64,000 nt of DNA from Prunus persica (lineage: Eukaryota > Streptophyta > Magnoliopsida > Rosales > Rosaceae), in assembly GCF_000346465.2 (NCBI RefSeq), contig NC_034010.1, positions 14,042,994-14,106,993 of the forward strand, read 5' to 3'. A program made the position numbers and the translations under genes. Position 1 is the stretch's first letter, and every line of letters begins with the position of its first letter. The notes below the pieces were generated by a model. It was given only the letters and a program-made list of their open reading frames with translations. It ran no database searches and was not told the DNA's origin. Of the stretch, positions 45,830-56,001 are shown one piece after another.

Positions 45830-47242
45830 TCAGATCTTCTTTATAGAATTCATGTATGCTCCTGATATAACCGTTCTTAGTTTGTTAAGGAAGCAATCCT
45901 CGCAATCACTGGTAGAAGATGTAACAGGGGACACAAGAGCAATAAGAATAAAATTTTCCCCATTTCCAACATCGATTTCATACAACTCGTGGAAAACTTC
46001 TCTGAACTCCTGTATCAATGTTGTGTAAAATGATCTATTTGGAGGAATAACATTTATAGCAAGGATCCCATTATCACAAAGAACTGATCTGGCAGCCAAA
46101 AGAACATCGTTCCTAACAAACTCGAATGGTGGAGCAATTATACCATCTCCAGCATCACTTGAATCTAAATCAACTAGCACTACATTAAATTTAGAATCAA
46201 CGTCATTGCCATCGAGCACAGCACAATCATCCACTATCTCATGAGCACCAACAGAACCAGAACTTTGTCCATTACCTCGACCCGCAAGTTTCTCTATAAC
46301 TTTTATTGCATCTCCAACGCAAACATTGATATGCTCACCGCCACCATCTTCCAGTCCAAAATACTTCCTAGCAACTCTTAAAACTTCCTTGTCCGCCTCC
46401 ACACCCACAACCTGAAAACCCAGTTCGGCTTTTAAAAATCCAAGCAAAGCTCCACCCCCAACTCCTAAACACAAAGCTTTCGGCCTAAACCCACTTCGAA
46501 TCCGACCCTCAATATAAGAAGCAATCAACTGAAGACTTGCCACCATAGGAACCAAATAAGGGTGCACTAAAATACTATTATCCAGCCTAAACTCTACTTC
46601 TCCGATTTCCACATAATCCAAACCAAAACCCATGTTGGGAACAATACGTACCTCCGTTTGAACCAAATTGGGCATTCTTTTAAACCTCAAACGCCTCCTG
46701 AACTCCCTCTTTGAAGCCTCACCACCACTCTCAATCTCCACATCTTCCACCACCATTTCACCAACCAAAGACCCAACACACCTCTCCAAAACCACACCAC
46801 AAATCACATTATCCTCATAACTCAAAATGGGTATCTCAGGAATGCCATGTTTGAAGCAAGACTTAGGAGATAAAGCAAGGAAAAGAGGTTTCAAACTCAC
46901 CCCGAGTTCGCCATCACACGACGAGTCGTTTCTAGCTAGACGGTGGTAGATTGCCCGTGAATGGTGACCGTTGCTGGGCTGGTTGCCGGTGAGGATTAGG
47001 CGGGCGATCCCGGGAGAGCTGAGCAGGAGCTGGAGGTGACCGGACTCGGTGGAGAAGATCCAGTCGGACTCCCGTTGTTTGGGGACGAGCATGGCGGCTA
47101 CTCGGGGTGAGCCGGTGAGTTGAAAAGGTGTGTCGAGGACGGCGACGCGGAGGAGGGTGGTTGAGTTGGAGGGGTTGGGGAAAGTGAAGGTGATGAAACG
47201 AGATGGGGTTATGGTTTCGAATCTAGTCTTCTCTAGAGCCAT
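45830..47242 (-). CDS. METTL13-like SAM-dependent methyltransferase
   Basis: An uninterrupted 470-residue frame on the minus strand, starting MALEKTRFETITPSRF and ending NSIKKI. The N-terminal half has the beta-rich layout seen in eEF1A lysine/N-terminal methyltransferase (METTL13) relatives. A Rossmann-type SAM site, LCLGVGGGALLGFL, lies at about residues 255-270. The acidic residue VVGVEAD follows about 20 residues on, VVLVDLDSSD lies later in the fold, and NGILAINVIPPN is the usual strand. Its length suits a plant single-domain METTL13-like protein. The substrate is not shown by the sequence. The gene is single-exon, has no stops, and is flanked by non-coding DNA on both sides. It is the best-preserved ordinary gene in the window. 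Confidence 0.88.
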   Translation of the reverse strand: MALEKTRFETITPSRFITFTFPNPSNSTTLLRVAVLDTPFQLTGSPRVAAMLVPKQRESDWIFSTESGHLQLLLSSPGIARLILTGNQPSNGHHSRAIYHRLARNDSSCDGELGVSLKPLFLALSPKSCFKHGIPEIPILSYEDNVICGVVLERCVGSLVGEMVVEDVEIESGGEASKREFRRRLRFKRMPNLVQTEVRIVPNMGFGLDYVEIGEVEFRLDNSILVHPYLVPMVASLQLIASYIEGRIRSGFRPKALCLGVGGGALLGFLKAELGFQVVGVEADKEVLRVARKYFGLEDGGGEHINVCVGDAIKVIEKLAGRGNGQSSGSVGAHEIVDDCAVLDGNDVDSKFNVVLVDLDSSDAGDGIIAPPFEFVRNDVLLAARSVLCDNGILAINVIPPNRSFYTTLIQEFREVFHELYEIDVGNGENFILIALVSPVTSSTSDCEDCFLNKLRTVISGAYMNSIKKI

Positions 47243-47300
47243 TGATGTTCCAGCTTTTTTGATTAAGAGGTGAACAAAGTCGAAAAATCGTCCTGGGGAT

Positions 47301-47308
47301 TTAAATAG
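47301..47308 (-). promoter_or_regulatory. Possible TATA box of the methyltransferase gene
   Basis: The minus strand reads CTATTTAAATCCC about 60 bases before the ATG at 47242. That would place transcription start near 47270 and give a short leader. This rests on spacing and motif only. Confidence 0.4.
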
Positions 47309-48400
47309 AACAACGTTATTTTGGTACCAAATTCAATTTAAGAAATTGTTAAACTGCTGTTTTGCCTGCTCAACTACGTCATAATTGTCAATTTACTCCC
47401 CTTATTATTTTTTCCGTAAATTAAGAATTTAAATTATATGAAAACAGGTAATTTAGGACTGGTCGTCAATTTATTTTAGAGGTCATGTTAGGAAAACCAA
47501 CTTTATGGACCAATTTATGTATCATCTCTTTAATAGAAGTTAAGTCTACCTATACAATTGGTTTCACGCTCTATTAAAAAAATTGTACACAAGTTGGTAT
47601 TTAAGGTTGGTCTCCTTAGCATTTTACTTTTTTTAAATGTACATACATTTTTAAACTTAAATAGAAAACAAAAAATTAAAAAAAGAAAATACCTCATCTC
47701 CTTCAGCCACCTTCATCTCCCATCCCGATTTAATGCAAAAACATTTGGCTAGGGAATTTATTTATTTTTTTGGTTAAAATGTGTAACTCCATTAAACTGG
47801 GAAAAAACCCAAAGAATTAGAGAGCCCAAATCGCAAGGGAAGGGGAGATAACATTGGTGTGAACTAAACACTGGAAAGATAAAGTTATTTTATTGTACAG
47901 TTTTTACCAGAATTTGTATGCTATTAATTTTCATAACTTATAAGGCATGTTTGTGTATCAATAATGGGTATGAAAAGAAAGGGAATGATTTTCATTCCTG
48001 ATTACCTCTGCGTTTACTTGCAATCAGAAATGAAAAAATGTGCAGGCCCTACCTCAAAATCCGTAATCACATCCCTTCAAAATCAGGAATCGAATCAACT
48101 AGGAGAAGTAGTTGATCCGATTCCGTTTTTCCCTACTACCTTCCAAAAATAACCTTACCTATAGGTTTAGGGTCAATATCGAAATGGGCCCCGAGGTTTC
48201 AATTTCATCAAATTTCATACCTGACATTTCAAAAACTTACCAATTTACATTGGCCGTTACATTGACCATCAAGTCAGACGTTAAATGATGACATGGTAGT
48301 CGTGGGACCCACCACATAACCTAACAAGTCAGTCGAAATAGTCCAAACGAAGGGCATTTTTGAAAAAAAAAATTTAAGGAGATATCGCAGCCATAGCTAG
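47309..48400. other. Intergenic, AT-rich; repeat-like near its right end
   Basis: No gene is seen. 48165-48400 reads like a dispersed plant repeat (GGGTCAATATCGAAATGGGCCC, then GAGGTTTCA and ACGTTAAATGATGACATGG). The Reina element then interrupts it, and it resumes at 53901 with CTAGGCACACC. The class of this repeat is not identified. Confidence 0.4.
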
Positions 48401-48824
48401 TGTCACGGCCCGCATGTTCAAGGCCCAACCCGTTGGATTGATCATGCTAGACCTCTTGGCCCACATGTCCAGATTCGTTGTACAGTAGTAGGTAGACTAC
48501 GGTTGGTGGCTGTAGTTGGTAGATGCCAGTAGGTGACATTGTATCTTGGCCACCTACCATGATGGTAGGTGGGATAGGGAATGTATATAAGGAGGATGTC
48601 ACATTGTGAATCCTCACCTCACAACTTGTAAAGCATTGAGTAGCAATACAAGCATATATTCTCCCAAACGTTCTTAAGCGTTCTTATTGTGTTCTTGCTC
48701 TTGCGATTGTTCTTTGCTTGTTTCGATCTTGTATTGTAGGAAGGAGGCTGACTTAGCTTGTTCGAGAGGCGATCAAGTCTAAGGCCGCACGGAAGGAAGA
48801 CTCCGAAAAAGTCATCCCGTGACA
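48401..48824 (+). repeat. Reina 5' LTR
   Basis: 424 bp, TG...CA. TATATAA at 48584-48590 is a good TATA box. CCACCTACCAT G ATGGTAGGTGG at 48550-48572 is a perfect 11-bp palindrome just upstream of it. Confidence 0.95.
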
Positions 48825-48826
48825 GT

Positions 48827-48838
48827 TGGTATCAGAGC
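48827..48838 (+). promoter_or_regulatory. Primer-binding site (tRNA-iMet)
   Basis: TGGTATCAGAGC, two bases after the end of the 5' LTR. It is complementary to the 3' end of plant initiator methionine tRNA, as in most plant LTR retrotransposons. Confidence 0.93.
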
Positions 48839-48863
48839 AAAAGCTCAAATCATTCAAAGAAGC

Positions 48864-50006
48864 ATGTCGAAGAGCGGATCAGATGTGGAGACAGACCTGT
48901 CCAAGGTCAACATGGATCGTGGGGGCAAATCAAAGAGGGAACGATCTAGAGATGTGGTGGCCATGATGGAGAAGCGGCTTTCTAAGATGGAGATTGCCGT
49001 GGTCGAGTTCGATCAACGACTAGAGGAGGATGTCCTTACGAAGGGGGGCTTCGAAGCTGTAGTGGATGAGTTTCAAGGCCAATTCCAGGGAGTCCTCAAC
49101 TCCGCGCTAGATGGCATCAAACTAGATGTTCAAGCCAAGCTGGATCACTTCTTAGCGGAGCTTACTTCGCTTCGTGATGAGATGAAGGATGTGAAGGGAG
49201 ATTGGGCTTTGTGCAAGGAAGCTGTCTTGAACAAGACCCGAACTCCGAAGGAACCGAAGGTGCTAGATTCTTTCAAGCCCAAATCCTATAATGGGAAGAG
49301 GGAGGCGAAGGAGCTGGACACTTTCTTGTGGAATATCGAAAGGTATTTCAAGTATCTGAAGCTCGAGGATGATGAGCCCAAGATCAATGCGGCAACGTTG
49401 TTTCTCACCGACAATGCTCTCATGTGGTGGCGTCGTCGATCTATGGAGATCGAACAAGGTACGTTTACACTTGAGACTTGGGACGATTTTAAGAAGGATA
49501 TTATGTCGCATTTCTATCCAGAGAATGCCAAGTATGAGGCAAAGGAGAAGCTAAGATGGCTGAAGCAAACTGGGAGCGTGAAGGACTATGTAGCCACGTT
49601 CACCAACCTGTTGTTCAAGGTGCCTAGCATGACAGATAAAGACAAGCTCATGTACTTCATGAGTGGCCTACAGAATTGGGCAAAGCTGGAGTTACAAAGG
49701 AGACACGTCCAAACCTTGTCAGAGGCGATTGCTGCAGCTGAGTCTCTTGTTGAGTTCAAGAGAAGTAGTCAAGGCGACTCCAAGTTCAAAGGAAAGAAAG
49801 GCAACAGTGGATCCGGTGGGGGAGACAACAAGCCAAAAGAGGGTAGCAAGTCAGGAGACAAGTCTGACAGTCACAAGTCATCCTGGAAGAAGAATGACAA
49901 AGGTGACAAAGGGAAAGACAAGTCGAAGCTAGCTTGCTACTTGTGCGAGGGAGCGCACATGATGCGGGATTGTCCGAAGAAGAAAGCTCTGAATGCTATG
50001 AACTAA
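48864..50006 (+). CDS. gag: Reina gag
   Basis: 380 residues from ATG 48864 (MSKSGSDVETD) to a TAA at 50004-50006. A coiled-coil-like N-terminus is followed by a retrotransposon gag core (FLWNIERYFKYLKL, LMWWRRRS, FYPENAKYEAKEKLRWLKQT). A Lys/Ser-rich region precedes a zinc knuckle CYLCEGAHMMRDC (CX2CX3HX4C). The protein packages the RNA into cytoplasmic particles (family knowledge). Pol is in the same frame downstream, after a further stop at 50097-50099. The intervening frame codes EKGEEAEREAGMGAIRRF, which looks like preserved linker sequence. Confidence 0.93.
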   Translation: MSKSGSDVETDLSKVNMDRGGKSKRERSRDVVAMMEKRLSKMEIAVVEFDQRLEEDVLTKGGFEAVVDEFQGQFQGVLNSALDGIKLDVQAKLDHFLAELTSLRDEMKDVKGDWALCKEAVLNKTRTPKEPKVLDSFKPKSYNGKREAKELDTFLWNIERYFKYLKLEDDEPKINAATLFLTDNALMWWRRRSMEIEQGTFTLETWDDFKKDIMSHFYPENAKYEAKEKLRWLKQTGSVKDYVATFTNLLFKVPSMTDKDKLMYFMSGLQNWAKLELQRRHVQTLSEAIAAAESLVEFKRSSQGDSKFKGKKGNSGSGGGDNKPKEGSKSGDKSDSHKSSWKKNDKGDKGKDKSKLACYLCEGAHMMRDCPKKKALNAMN

Positions 50007-50111
50007 GAGAAGGGGGAGGAGGCCGAGAGGGAAGCAGGAATGGGGGCCATTCGCCGCTTCAATGCCTTGCAGGCCAAAGGAGCTCAACCACAGGTTTAAG
50101 CGAAAGGAGTG

Positions 50112-53100
50112 ATGTTCGTCGATGCCATGGTGAATGGCAAGACAACCCGTTGCCTAGTGGATACCGGTGCTTCGCACAACTTTATGTCCGTGCAGGAAGC
50201 AAAGAGACTTGGGTGTCGAGTCTCGAAGGAAGCAGGCAGTATGAAGACGGTGAATTCAACTGCCAAGCCCATTGATGGAGTAGCTCGTGGTGTGGAGCTA
50301 CACATTGCCACTTGGAAGGGAGTAGCTGACTTCTCCGTGATCTCGATGGATGACTACGATGTCGTGCTAGGAATGGAGTTCATGGACAAGGTAAAGGCAT
50401 TTCCCATTCCATTTTACAATACTATGTGCATTGCACAGGGTGGAGCAATGCCATGCATGGTGCCGGTAGTGAGGCAACAAAGCGAGACGAAGCTTTTGTC
50501 AGCCATGCAATTTTCCAAGTCTTGGAAGAAGGGCGAACCGACGTTCCTTGCAACTATGAAGATGGAAATAGTTGAGAAGGAAGTCCAACCAGTCCCGAAA
50601 GCTGTGGAGGCAATCCTTAAGGAGTTTGCAGATGTCATGCCCAAGGAGTTGCCCAAAACCTTACCACCTAGGAGAGAGGTGGATCATGCCATTGAGTTGG
50701 AATCGGGTGCCAAACCCCCTGCCAAAGCGCCGTACCAGATGGCACCTCCTAAGTTGGAGGAATTGAGGAAGCAGTTGAAGCAGTTGTTGGACGCGGGTTA
50801 CATCCAACCGTCCAAGGCCCCCTATAGTGCCCCAGTTCTTTTCCAGAAGAAGAGGGAGGGAACACTGAGGTTGTGTATCGACTACAGGGCGCTAAACAAG
50901 GTGACCATCAAAAACAAGTATCCAATCCCTTTGATTGCAGATTTGTTTGATCAGTTGGGAGGAGCGAAGTACTTCACCAAGTTGGACTTGCGCTCTGGAT
51001 ACTATCAAGTGAGGATCGCACCGGGAGATGAATCGAAGACCGCATGTGTGATAAGATATGGGTCTTACGAGTTCCTGGTCATGCCGTTCGGCTTGACTAA
51101 TGCCCCTGCAACATTTTGCACTCTTATGAACAAGGTATTCCATCCTTTCTTGGACAAGTTTGTTGTGGTTTACATCGATGATATTGTGGTGTACAGCAAT
51201 TCTCTGGAGGAACACCTTAAGCATTTACAGAAGGTCTTCCAAGTTCTAAGGGAGAACCAGCTCTATGTGAAGAGGGAGAAGTGCTCATTTGTCCAAGAAG
51301 AGGTTGAGTTCCTTGGTCACAAGATACGGGGAGGACAATTGCTCATGGAGGAGGGCAAGGTGCGAGCCATTCAAGAGTGGGAACCGCCAATCAAGGTACC
51401 TGAGTTGCGGTCTTTCCTTGGATTGGTGAACTACTATCGCAGGTTCATCAAGGGATATTCAGCCATAGCCGCCCCCTTGACGGACTTGCTAAAGAAGAAT
51501 AAGACGTGGGAGTGGACACCCCGATGTCAGCATGCCTTCGATGAGTTGAAGAGGGCTCTTATGGAGGAACCAGTGCTGAGACTTCCGGATCTTAGCAAAC
51601 CTTTTGAGGTACACACTGATGCATCAGATTTTGCTATTGGTGGTGTACTCATGCAGGATGGACACCCATTGGCTTTCGAGAGTCGGAAGCTCAATGACAC
51701 GGAGCGGAGGTATACCGTTCAAGAGAAGGAGATGACAGCCGTAGTGCACTGCTTGCGGACTTGGAGGCACTACTTACTTGGTTCTCAGTTCGTGGTCAAG
51801 ACTGACAATATTGCCACAAGCTACTTTCAGTCCCAACAGAAGTTGTCACCCAAGCAGGCTAGGTGGCAAGACTTCTTGGCGGAGTTTGACTACAAACTGG
51901 AGTATAAGCAAGGGAAGACGAATGTCGTTGCCGATGCCTTAAGCAGGAAGACCATACTAGCAGCTGTCACTCAACCCCAGAGTTCTCTCATGCAGAGGAT
52001 ACGAGAGGGCTTGTTGCATGATCCCCAAGCCAAAAGTCTATTGGAGCTTGTCAAAGATGGGAAGACAAGAAGATTTTGGCCCGATGATGGGGTTCTCTAT
52101 GCAACAGGGAAGAGGATCTATGTTCCAAGGTGGGACAATCTGAGGCGAGAGCTACTGAAGGAGTGTCATGACTCGAAGTGGGCAGGACATCCGGGCACTC
52201 ATCGGACATTAGCCTTGATGAGTGAAGCTTACTATTGGCCACAGATGCGGGAAGATGTAGACTCGTTCGTGCGGACTTGTCTTGTATGTCAACAAGACAA
52301 GACATTGCAGAAGCAGCCGGGTGGGTTGCTAGAGCCACTTCTTGTTCCAACCAGACCATGGGAGAGTTTGTCCATGGACTTCATTGTGAGTCTACCCAAG
52401 TCGGAAGGGTGTGGCTCAATTTTGGTGGTGGTCGACAGGTTCACCAAGTATGCTACCTTCATCCCCGCACCGACAGATTGCAATGCGGAGGAAGCTGCAC
52501 GCTTGTTTCTGAAGCATGTGGTGAAGTTTTGGGGGATCCCCAAGAGTATTATCAGTGATCGTGACACTCGCTTCACTGGTAAACTTTGGACGGAGCTCTT
52601 CAGGCTACTTGGCTCACAGTTGAACTTCTCTACCAGCTTTCACCCGCAGACAGATGGTCAGACGGAGAGGGTGAATGCACTATTGGAGCTATACTTGAGG
52701 CACTATGTGAGTGCCAACCAGCGAGATTGGGCAAAGTTGTTGGATATTGCTCAGTTCTCATACAACTTGCAGCGGTCGGAGTCGACAGGGTCAAGTCCTT
52801 TTGAGTTGGCAACAGGACAACAACCTATAACACCGAACACAGTGGTGTCAGGCTACACGGGGAGTAGCCCTGCTGCATACAAGACAGCCAAGGAGTGGCA
52901 GGTGACTAATGAGCTGGCTCGGGTTCAATTGGAGAAGGCAACTCGGAAGATGAAGAAATGGGCGGACAAGCATCGGCGGGACGTTGTGTTCCAACCAGGT
53001 GATCTGGTCTTTGTGAAGCTCAACCCTTCTCAACACAAGTCCACTAGAAGATTGCACAAGGCTTTGTTGAGAAGATATGAGGGTCCATTTCCTATCATCC

Positions 53101-53465
53101 GATCAGTGGGAAGAGCTGCTTACCGTGTGGAACTACCACCTCGATTGAAGATTCATCCGGTGTTCCACGTGAGCAATCTCAAGCCCTACCATGCCGACCC
53201 CGAGGAGCCAAGTCGTGGAGAGTCTCAACGAGCTCCACCTTTGATGGTGACTTCATTTGACAAGGAGGTTGAGTGCGTCATGGCCAAGCGAGAGGTACGA
53301 CGCAAGGGTATACCGAGTTACTTTGAGTACTTTGTCAAATGGAAGGGCCTGCCAGAGTCCGAAGGCAATTGGGAGAAAGAAGAGTCCTTGTGGAAGTATA
53401 AGGACATCATCGAAGCATTCGAACGAGACGGATCTACCACGGCAACGAGGACGTTACCGGATTAG
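50112..53465 (+). CDS. pol: Reina pol: protease, RT, RNase H, integrase, chromodomain
   Basis: About 1,117 residues with no stop. Order: aspartic protease (DTGASHNF, about residue 15), reverse transcriptase ([30 protein letters not shown] at about 354), RNase H ([24 protein letters not shown]), integrase with an HHCC finger (HPGTHRT, then CLVCQQDK) and a D,D,E core ([22 protein letters not shown]), a YEGPFPI (GPY/F) patch and a C-terminal chromodomain (about 1050-1110, [19 protein letters not shown]). Chromodomains are thought to steer integration to heterochromatin. It starts at the first ATG of the frame (50112), but in vivo it must be reached past the gag stops. Confidence 0.95.
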   Translation: MFVDAMVNGKTTRCLVDTGASHNFMSVQEAKRLGCRVSKEAGSMKTVNSTAKPIDGVARGVELHIATWKGVADFSVISMDDYDVVLGMEFMDKVKAFPIPFYNTMCIAQGGAMPCMVPVVRQQSETKLLSAMQFSKSWKKGEPTFLATMKMEIVEKEVQPVPKAVEAILKEFADVMPKELPKTLPPRREVDHAIELESGAKPPAKAPYQMAPPKLEELRKQLKQLLDAGYIQPSKAPYSAPVLFQKKREGTLRLCIDYRALNKVTIKNKYPIPLIADLFDQLGGAKYFTKLDLRSGYYQVRIAPGDESKTACVIRYGSYEFLVMPFGLTNAPATFCTLMNKVFHPFLDKFVVVYIDDIVVYSNSLEEHLKHLQKVFQVLRENQLYVKREKCSFVQEEVEFLGHKIRGGQLLMEEGKVRAIQEWEPPIKVPELRSFLGLVNYYRRFIKGYSAIAAPLTDLLKKNKTWEWTPRCQHAFDELKRALMEEPVLRLPDLSKPFEVHTDASDFAIGGVLMQDGHPLAFESRKLNDTERRYTVQEKEMTAVVHCLRTWRHYLLGSQFVVKTDNIATSYFQSQQKLSPKQARWQDFLAEFDYKLEYKQGKTNVVADALSRKTILAAVTQPQSSLMQRIREGLLHDPQAKSLLELVKDGKTRRFWPDDGVLYATGKRIYVPRWDNLRRELLKECHDSKWAGHPGTHRTLALMSEAYYWPQMREDVDSFVRTCLVCQQDKTLQKQPGGLLEPLLVPTRPWESLSMDFIVSLPKSEGCGSILVVVDRFTKYATFIPAPTDCNAEEAARLFLKHVVKFWGIPKSIISDRDTRFTGKLWTELFRLLGSQLNFSTSFHPQTDGQTERVNALLELYLRHYVSANQRDWAKLLDIAQFSYNLQRSESTGSSPFELATGQQPITPNTVVSGYTGSSPAAYKTAKEWQVTNELARVQLEKATRKMKKWADKHRRDVVFQPGDLVFVKLNPSQHKSTRRLHKALLRRYEGPFPIIRSVGRAAYRVELPPRLKIHPVFHVSNLKPYHADPEEPSRGESQRAPPLMVTSFDKEVECVMAKREVRRKGIPSYFEYFVKWKGLPESEGNWEKEESLWKYKDIIEAFERDGSTTATRTLPD

Positions 53466-53476
53466 GTGGGGGAGAA
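53466..53476 (+). promoter_or_regulatory. Polypurine tract
   Basis: GTGGGGGAGAA directly abuts the 3' LTR, where plus-strand synthesis would be primed. Confidence 0.85.
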
Positions 53477-53900
53477 TGTCACGGCCCGCATGTTCAAGGC
53501 CCAACCCGTTGGATTGATCATGCTAGACCTCTTGGCCCACATGTCCAGATTCGTTGTACAGTAGTAGGTAGACTACGGTTGGTGGCTGTAGTTGGTAGAT
53601 GCCGGTAGGTGACATTGTATCTTGGCCACCTACCATGATGGTAGGTGGGATAGGGAATGTATATAAGGAGGATGTCACATTGTGAATCCTCACCTCACAA
53701 CTTGTAAAGCATTGAGTAGCAATACAAGCATATATTCTCCCAAACGTTCTTAAGCGTTCTTATTGTGTTCTTGCTCTTGCGATTGTTCTTTGCTTGTTTC
53801 GATCTTGTATTGTAGGAAGGAGGCTGACTTAGCTTGTTCGAGAGGCGATCAAGTCTAAGGCCGCACGGAAGGAAGACTCCGAAAAAGTCATCCCGTGACA
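53477..53900 (+). repeat. Reina 3' LTR
   Basis: 424 bp, identical to the 5' LTR except for one base (A in the 5' copy, G here, in the GATGCC(A/G)GTAGG word). It begins directly after the polypurine tract. Confidence 0.95.
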
Positions 53901-53904
53901 CTAG

Positions 53905-54440
53905 GCACACCTTCCAAGGCTATCATTCCAATATCCAAGGCTTGGACAATGAAATCGAACAAAACAAAGGAAAAAATAGGTTGTTTCTGAGTTTTTGAGA
54001 AAGACTGAGAGAGGGTTTCTTCGAAATCTTGAAATAATCTTCATCCAGTGCAAAAATCAAACTGCAAACGGAGGTTTCGGAAATATCTGAAGAACATGAG
54101 TTGGGCACTTCGTCCCAAAGGAAATGGACAACCTTTCTATGGTACTTATAGGTTACTGTGCTAAGATTCTTGGTAGTTTGTGTTTTTAGTGAAACTTGCA
54201 AACAGTGAGTCTTGAGTAATTGTGTATTGCATGTTGGAAAAAAGGATTTTATAATGGATGTTGATTGTGAGTTTTGAGTTAGGTGTTTCTTACTATTATG
54301 TGTGTACTGGCATGGAAAGTTTGGCTTTTGTGTCTTTTTGTTTAGTAAAATGATTTATGTCTTATATATTTGGAAAATGATTTGTGTCTTTTTGTATTTG
54401 TAAACAGCCTTGAACGTATTGTTTGGTAAAAGTTATGTGT
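53905..54440. other. Spacer downstream of the chromovirus
   Basis: AT-rich. It continues the repeat that the chromovirus interrupted (CTAGGCACACCTTCC) and runs up to the transposase exon. No gene is seen. Confidence 0.4.
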
Positions 54441-56001
54441 GGCTTTTGACATACAGGGGATGAGGATGGATTTTCTATTGAAATGTACCACAATGGTGAA
54501 CTAAGAGGTAACTATTATATGAATGGGTCTGTTGATTGGTTTGATTATTGTGATAAGAATACAATGTCAATGATTGAGATAGATGGCATGGTAAAGGAGT
54601 TAGGATACAAAGATATCATTAACTATTGGTACAGTATTCCAGGTGGTTATTTTGATGGTGGCCTAAGTAAGCTGAGTGAGGATGCATATGTCTTAGACAT
54701 GCTAATATTTGTGCCAGACACTAGGTTGATAAATATATTCTTAGAACATGTGTTAGCATGCAGTCAAGAGCAGTTTTGCAGTCAAGTGGCTTCAAACATA
54801 TTTATAAATTTGGATGATGATTTTGGGACCAACACTGGGGTAGTGATTGAAGAGCTTGATGACAATTATGGTGCCATTGTTCCAATTGGTGGGGGAGTAT
54901 CCCAGGTGGGAGAGGTAAAAAAACAAGTGTTGTAATAGAAGAGTTGAATCAAGAAGGGTTTAATGAACAAGTAGGTGGACAAGGCAAAGAGTTGAATGAA
55001 GAAGGGTTGAATTAAGAAGGGTTGACTGATCAAGCTTCTAAACAAGGCAAAGAAAAGGCTATCATCAATACCACTGTGAATAATGAGGGTTATTTTGACA
55101 AAGGCAAAGGCAAACATAAAGTGACAGATGACATGTCACATAGGGTCAAGCGTGCTTTTGGTAAAAAAAGACGTAGGGGTTTGAGGAGGAAAAATAATGT
55201 TCAACAGAAAGACAAAGAAGCTATGGAATGAGCTGTTAAGGGCATTAGGACCGAGTCCAAAAGTCATTCCATGAAGTTGAGAACTGGAAGAAGATATGCA
55301 AATGCTACAGACTTCGAAGATTTTGATGATGATTCTGCTAATAGTGAGGACTCAGATTATGTGAAGTCCAAGAACTTTGGTGACGATGAAGATGATGTTT
55401 TTTTTGACAAAAAAAATGGGTGGATGACCAAACTAGATGGACAGGGGTTAAAGAAACTGGGAATGGGCTACTCCTGATTGGCCTATAGATGTTGAATTGG
55501 ATTCTAAATATTCTGAGTGCAAGGATTATGCCAAGTGTAATTCTGACGATGAAGGTGATAAGAATTGGACAGAGTTCAATGCTATAACTGACATGGCAGA
55601 TCCAAAATTTGAGATTGGCATGTTGTTTACTGATTATAAGGTCTTTAGGGCAGCTGTCAGAGAACACTCCATCTTGCAGAAACGGGATGTTGTGTTTATT
55701 AGGAATAAGGCTTTGAATTTGAAGGTAGTTTGTGGGGACCTAAATTGTGAGTGGATGATATATGATTCAAAAATGTAACATGAGAACACATTGCAAGTGA
55801 AGACATATGTAGGTGAGCACACATGTACATAGTTATGGGAGAACCCTACTGTCAAGTCAACTTGGATAAGCAAGAAATATATTGAGACATTGAAGACCAA
55901 TCCTCATTGGCCAGTCAGCTCATTCAAGAAGACTGTTGAGAAGGATTATAATACAGGGGTGTCAAGACAATAAGTGTATAGGGCAAAAGATAAGGCACTA
56001 A

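Larger units (their letters stand above)
48401..53900 (+). mobile_element. Full-length Reina-type chromovirus (Ty3/gypsy), 5.5 kb, young
   Basis: Two 424-bp LTRs (48401-48824 and 53477-53900), both TGTCACGG...CCGTGACA, differ by one base in my reading (A at 48517-48520 region, GCCAGTAGG versus GCCGGTAGG). A tRNA-iMet-type primer site, gag, pol with a C-terminal chromodomain and a polypurine tract are all present and in order. CTAG flanks both sides (48397-48400 and 53901-53904), a 4-bp duplication. The short LTRs, compact size, chromodomain and no extra gene fit the Reina clade. It could still be mobile, apart from two stop codons between gag and pol. Confidence 0.95.

Noticed and set aside
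48827..48838. Possible tRNA remnant
   Set aside because: It is only the 12-base primer-binding site next to the LTR. There is no cloverleaf.
48819..48863. Gag start inside the LTR end
   Set aside because: The frame is open there but begins with GTG across the primer site. The ATG at 48864 gives a normal gag N-terminus.
50109..53465. Any claim that this element is an intact infectious virus
   Set aside because: No envelope gene is present. It is an ordinary LTR retrotransposon of the Reina type.
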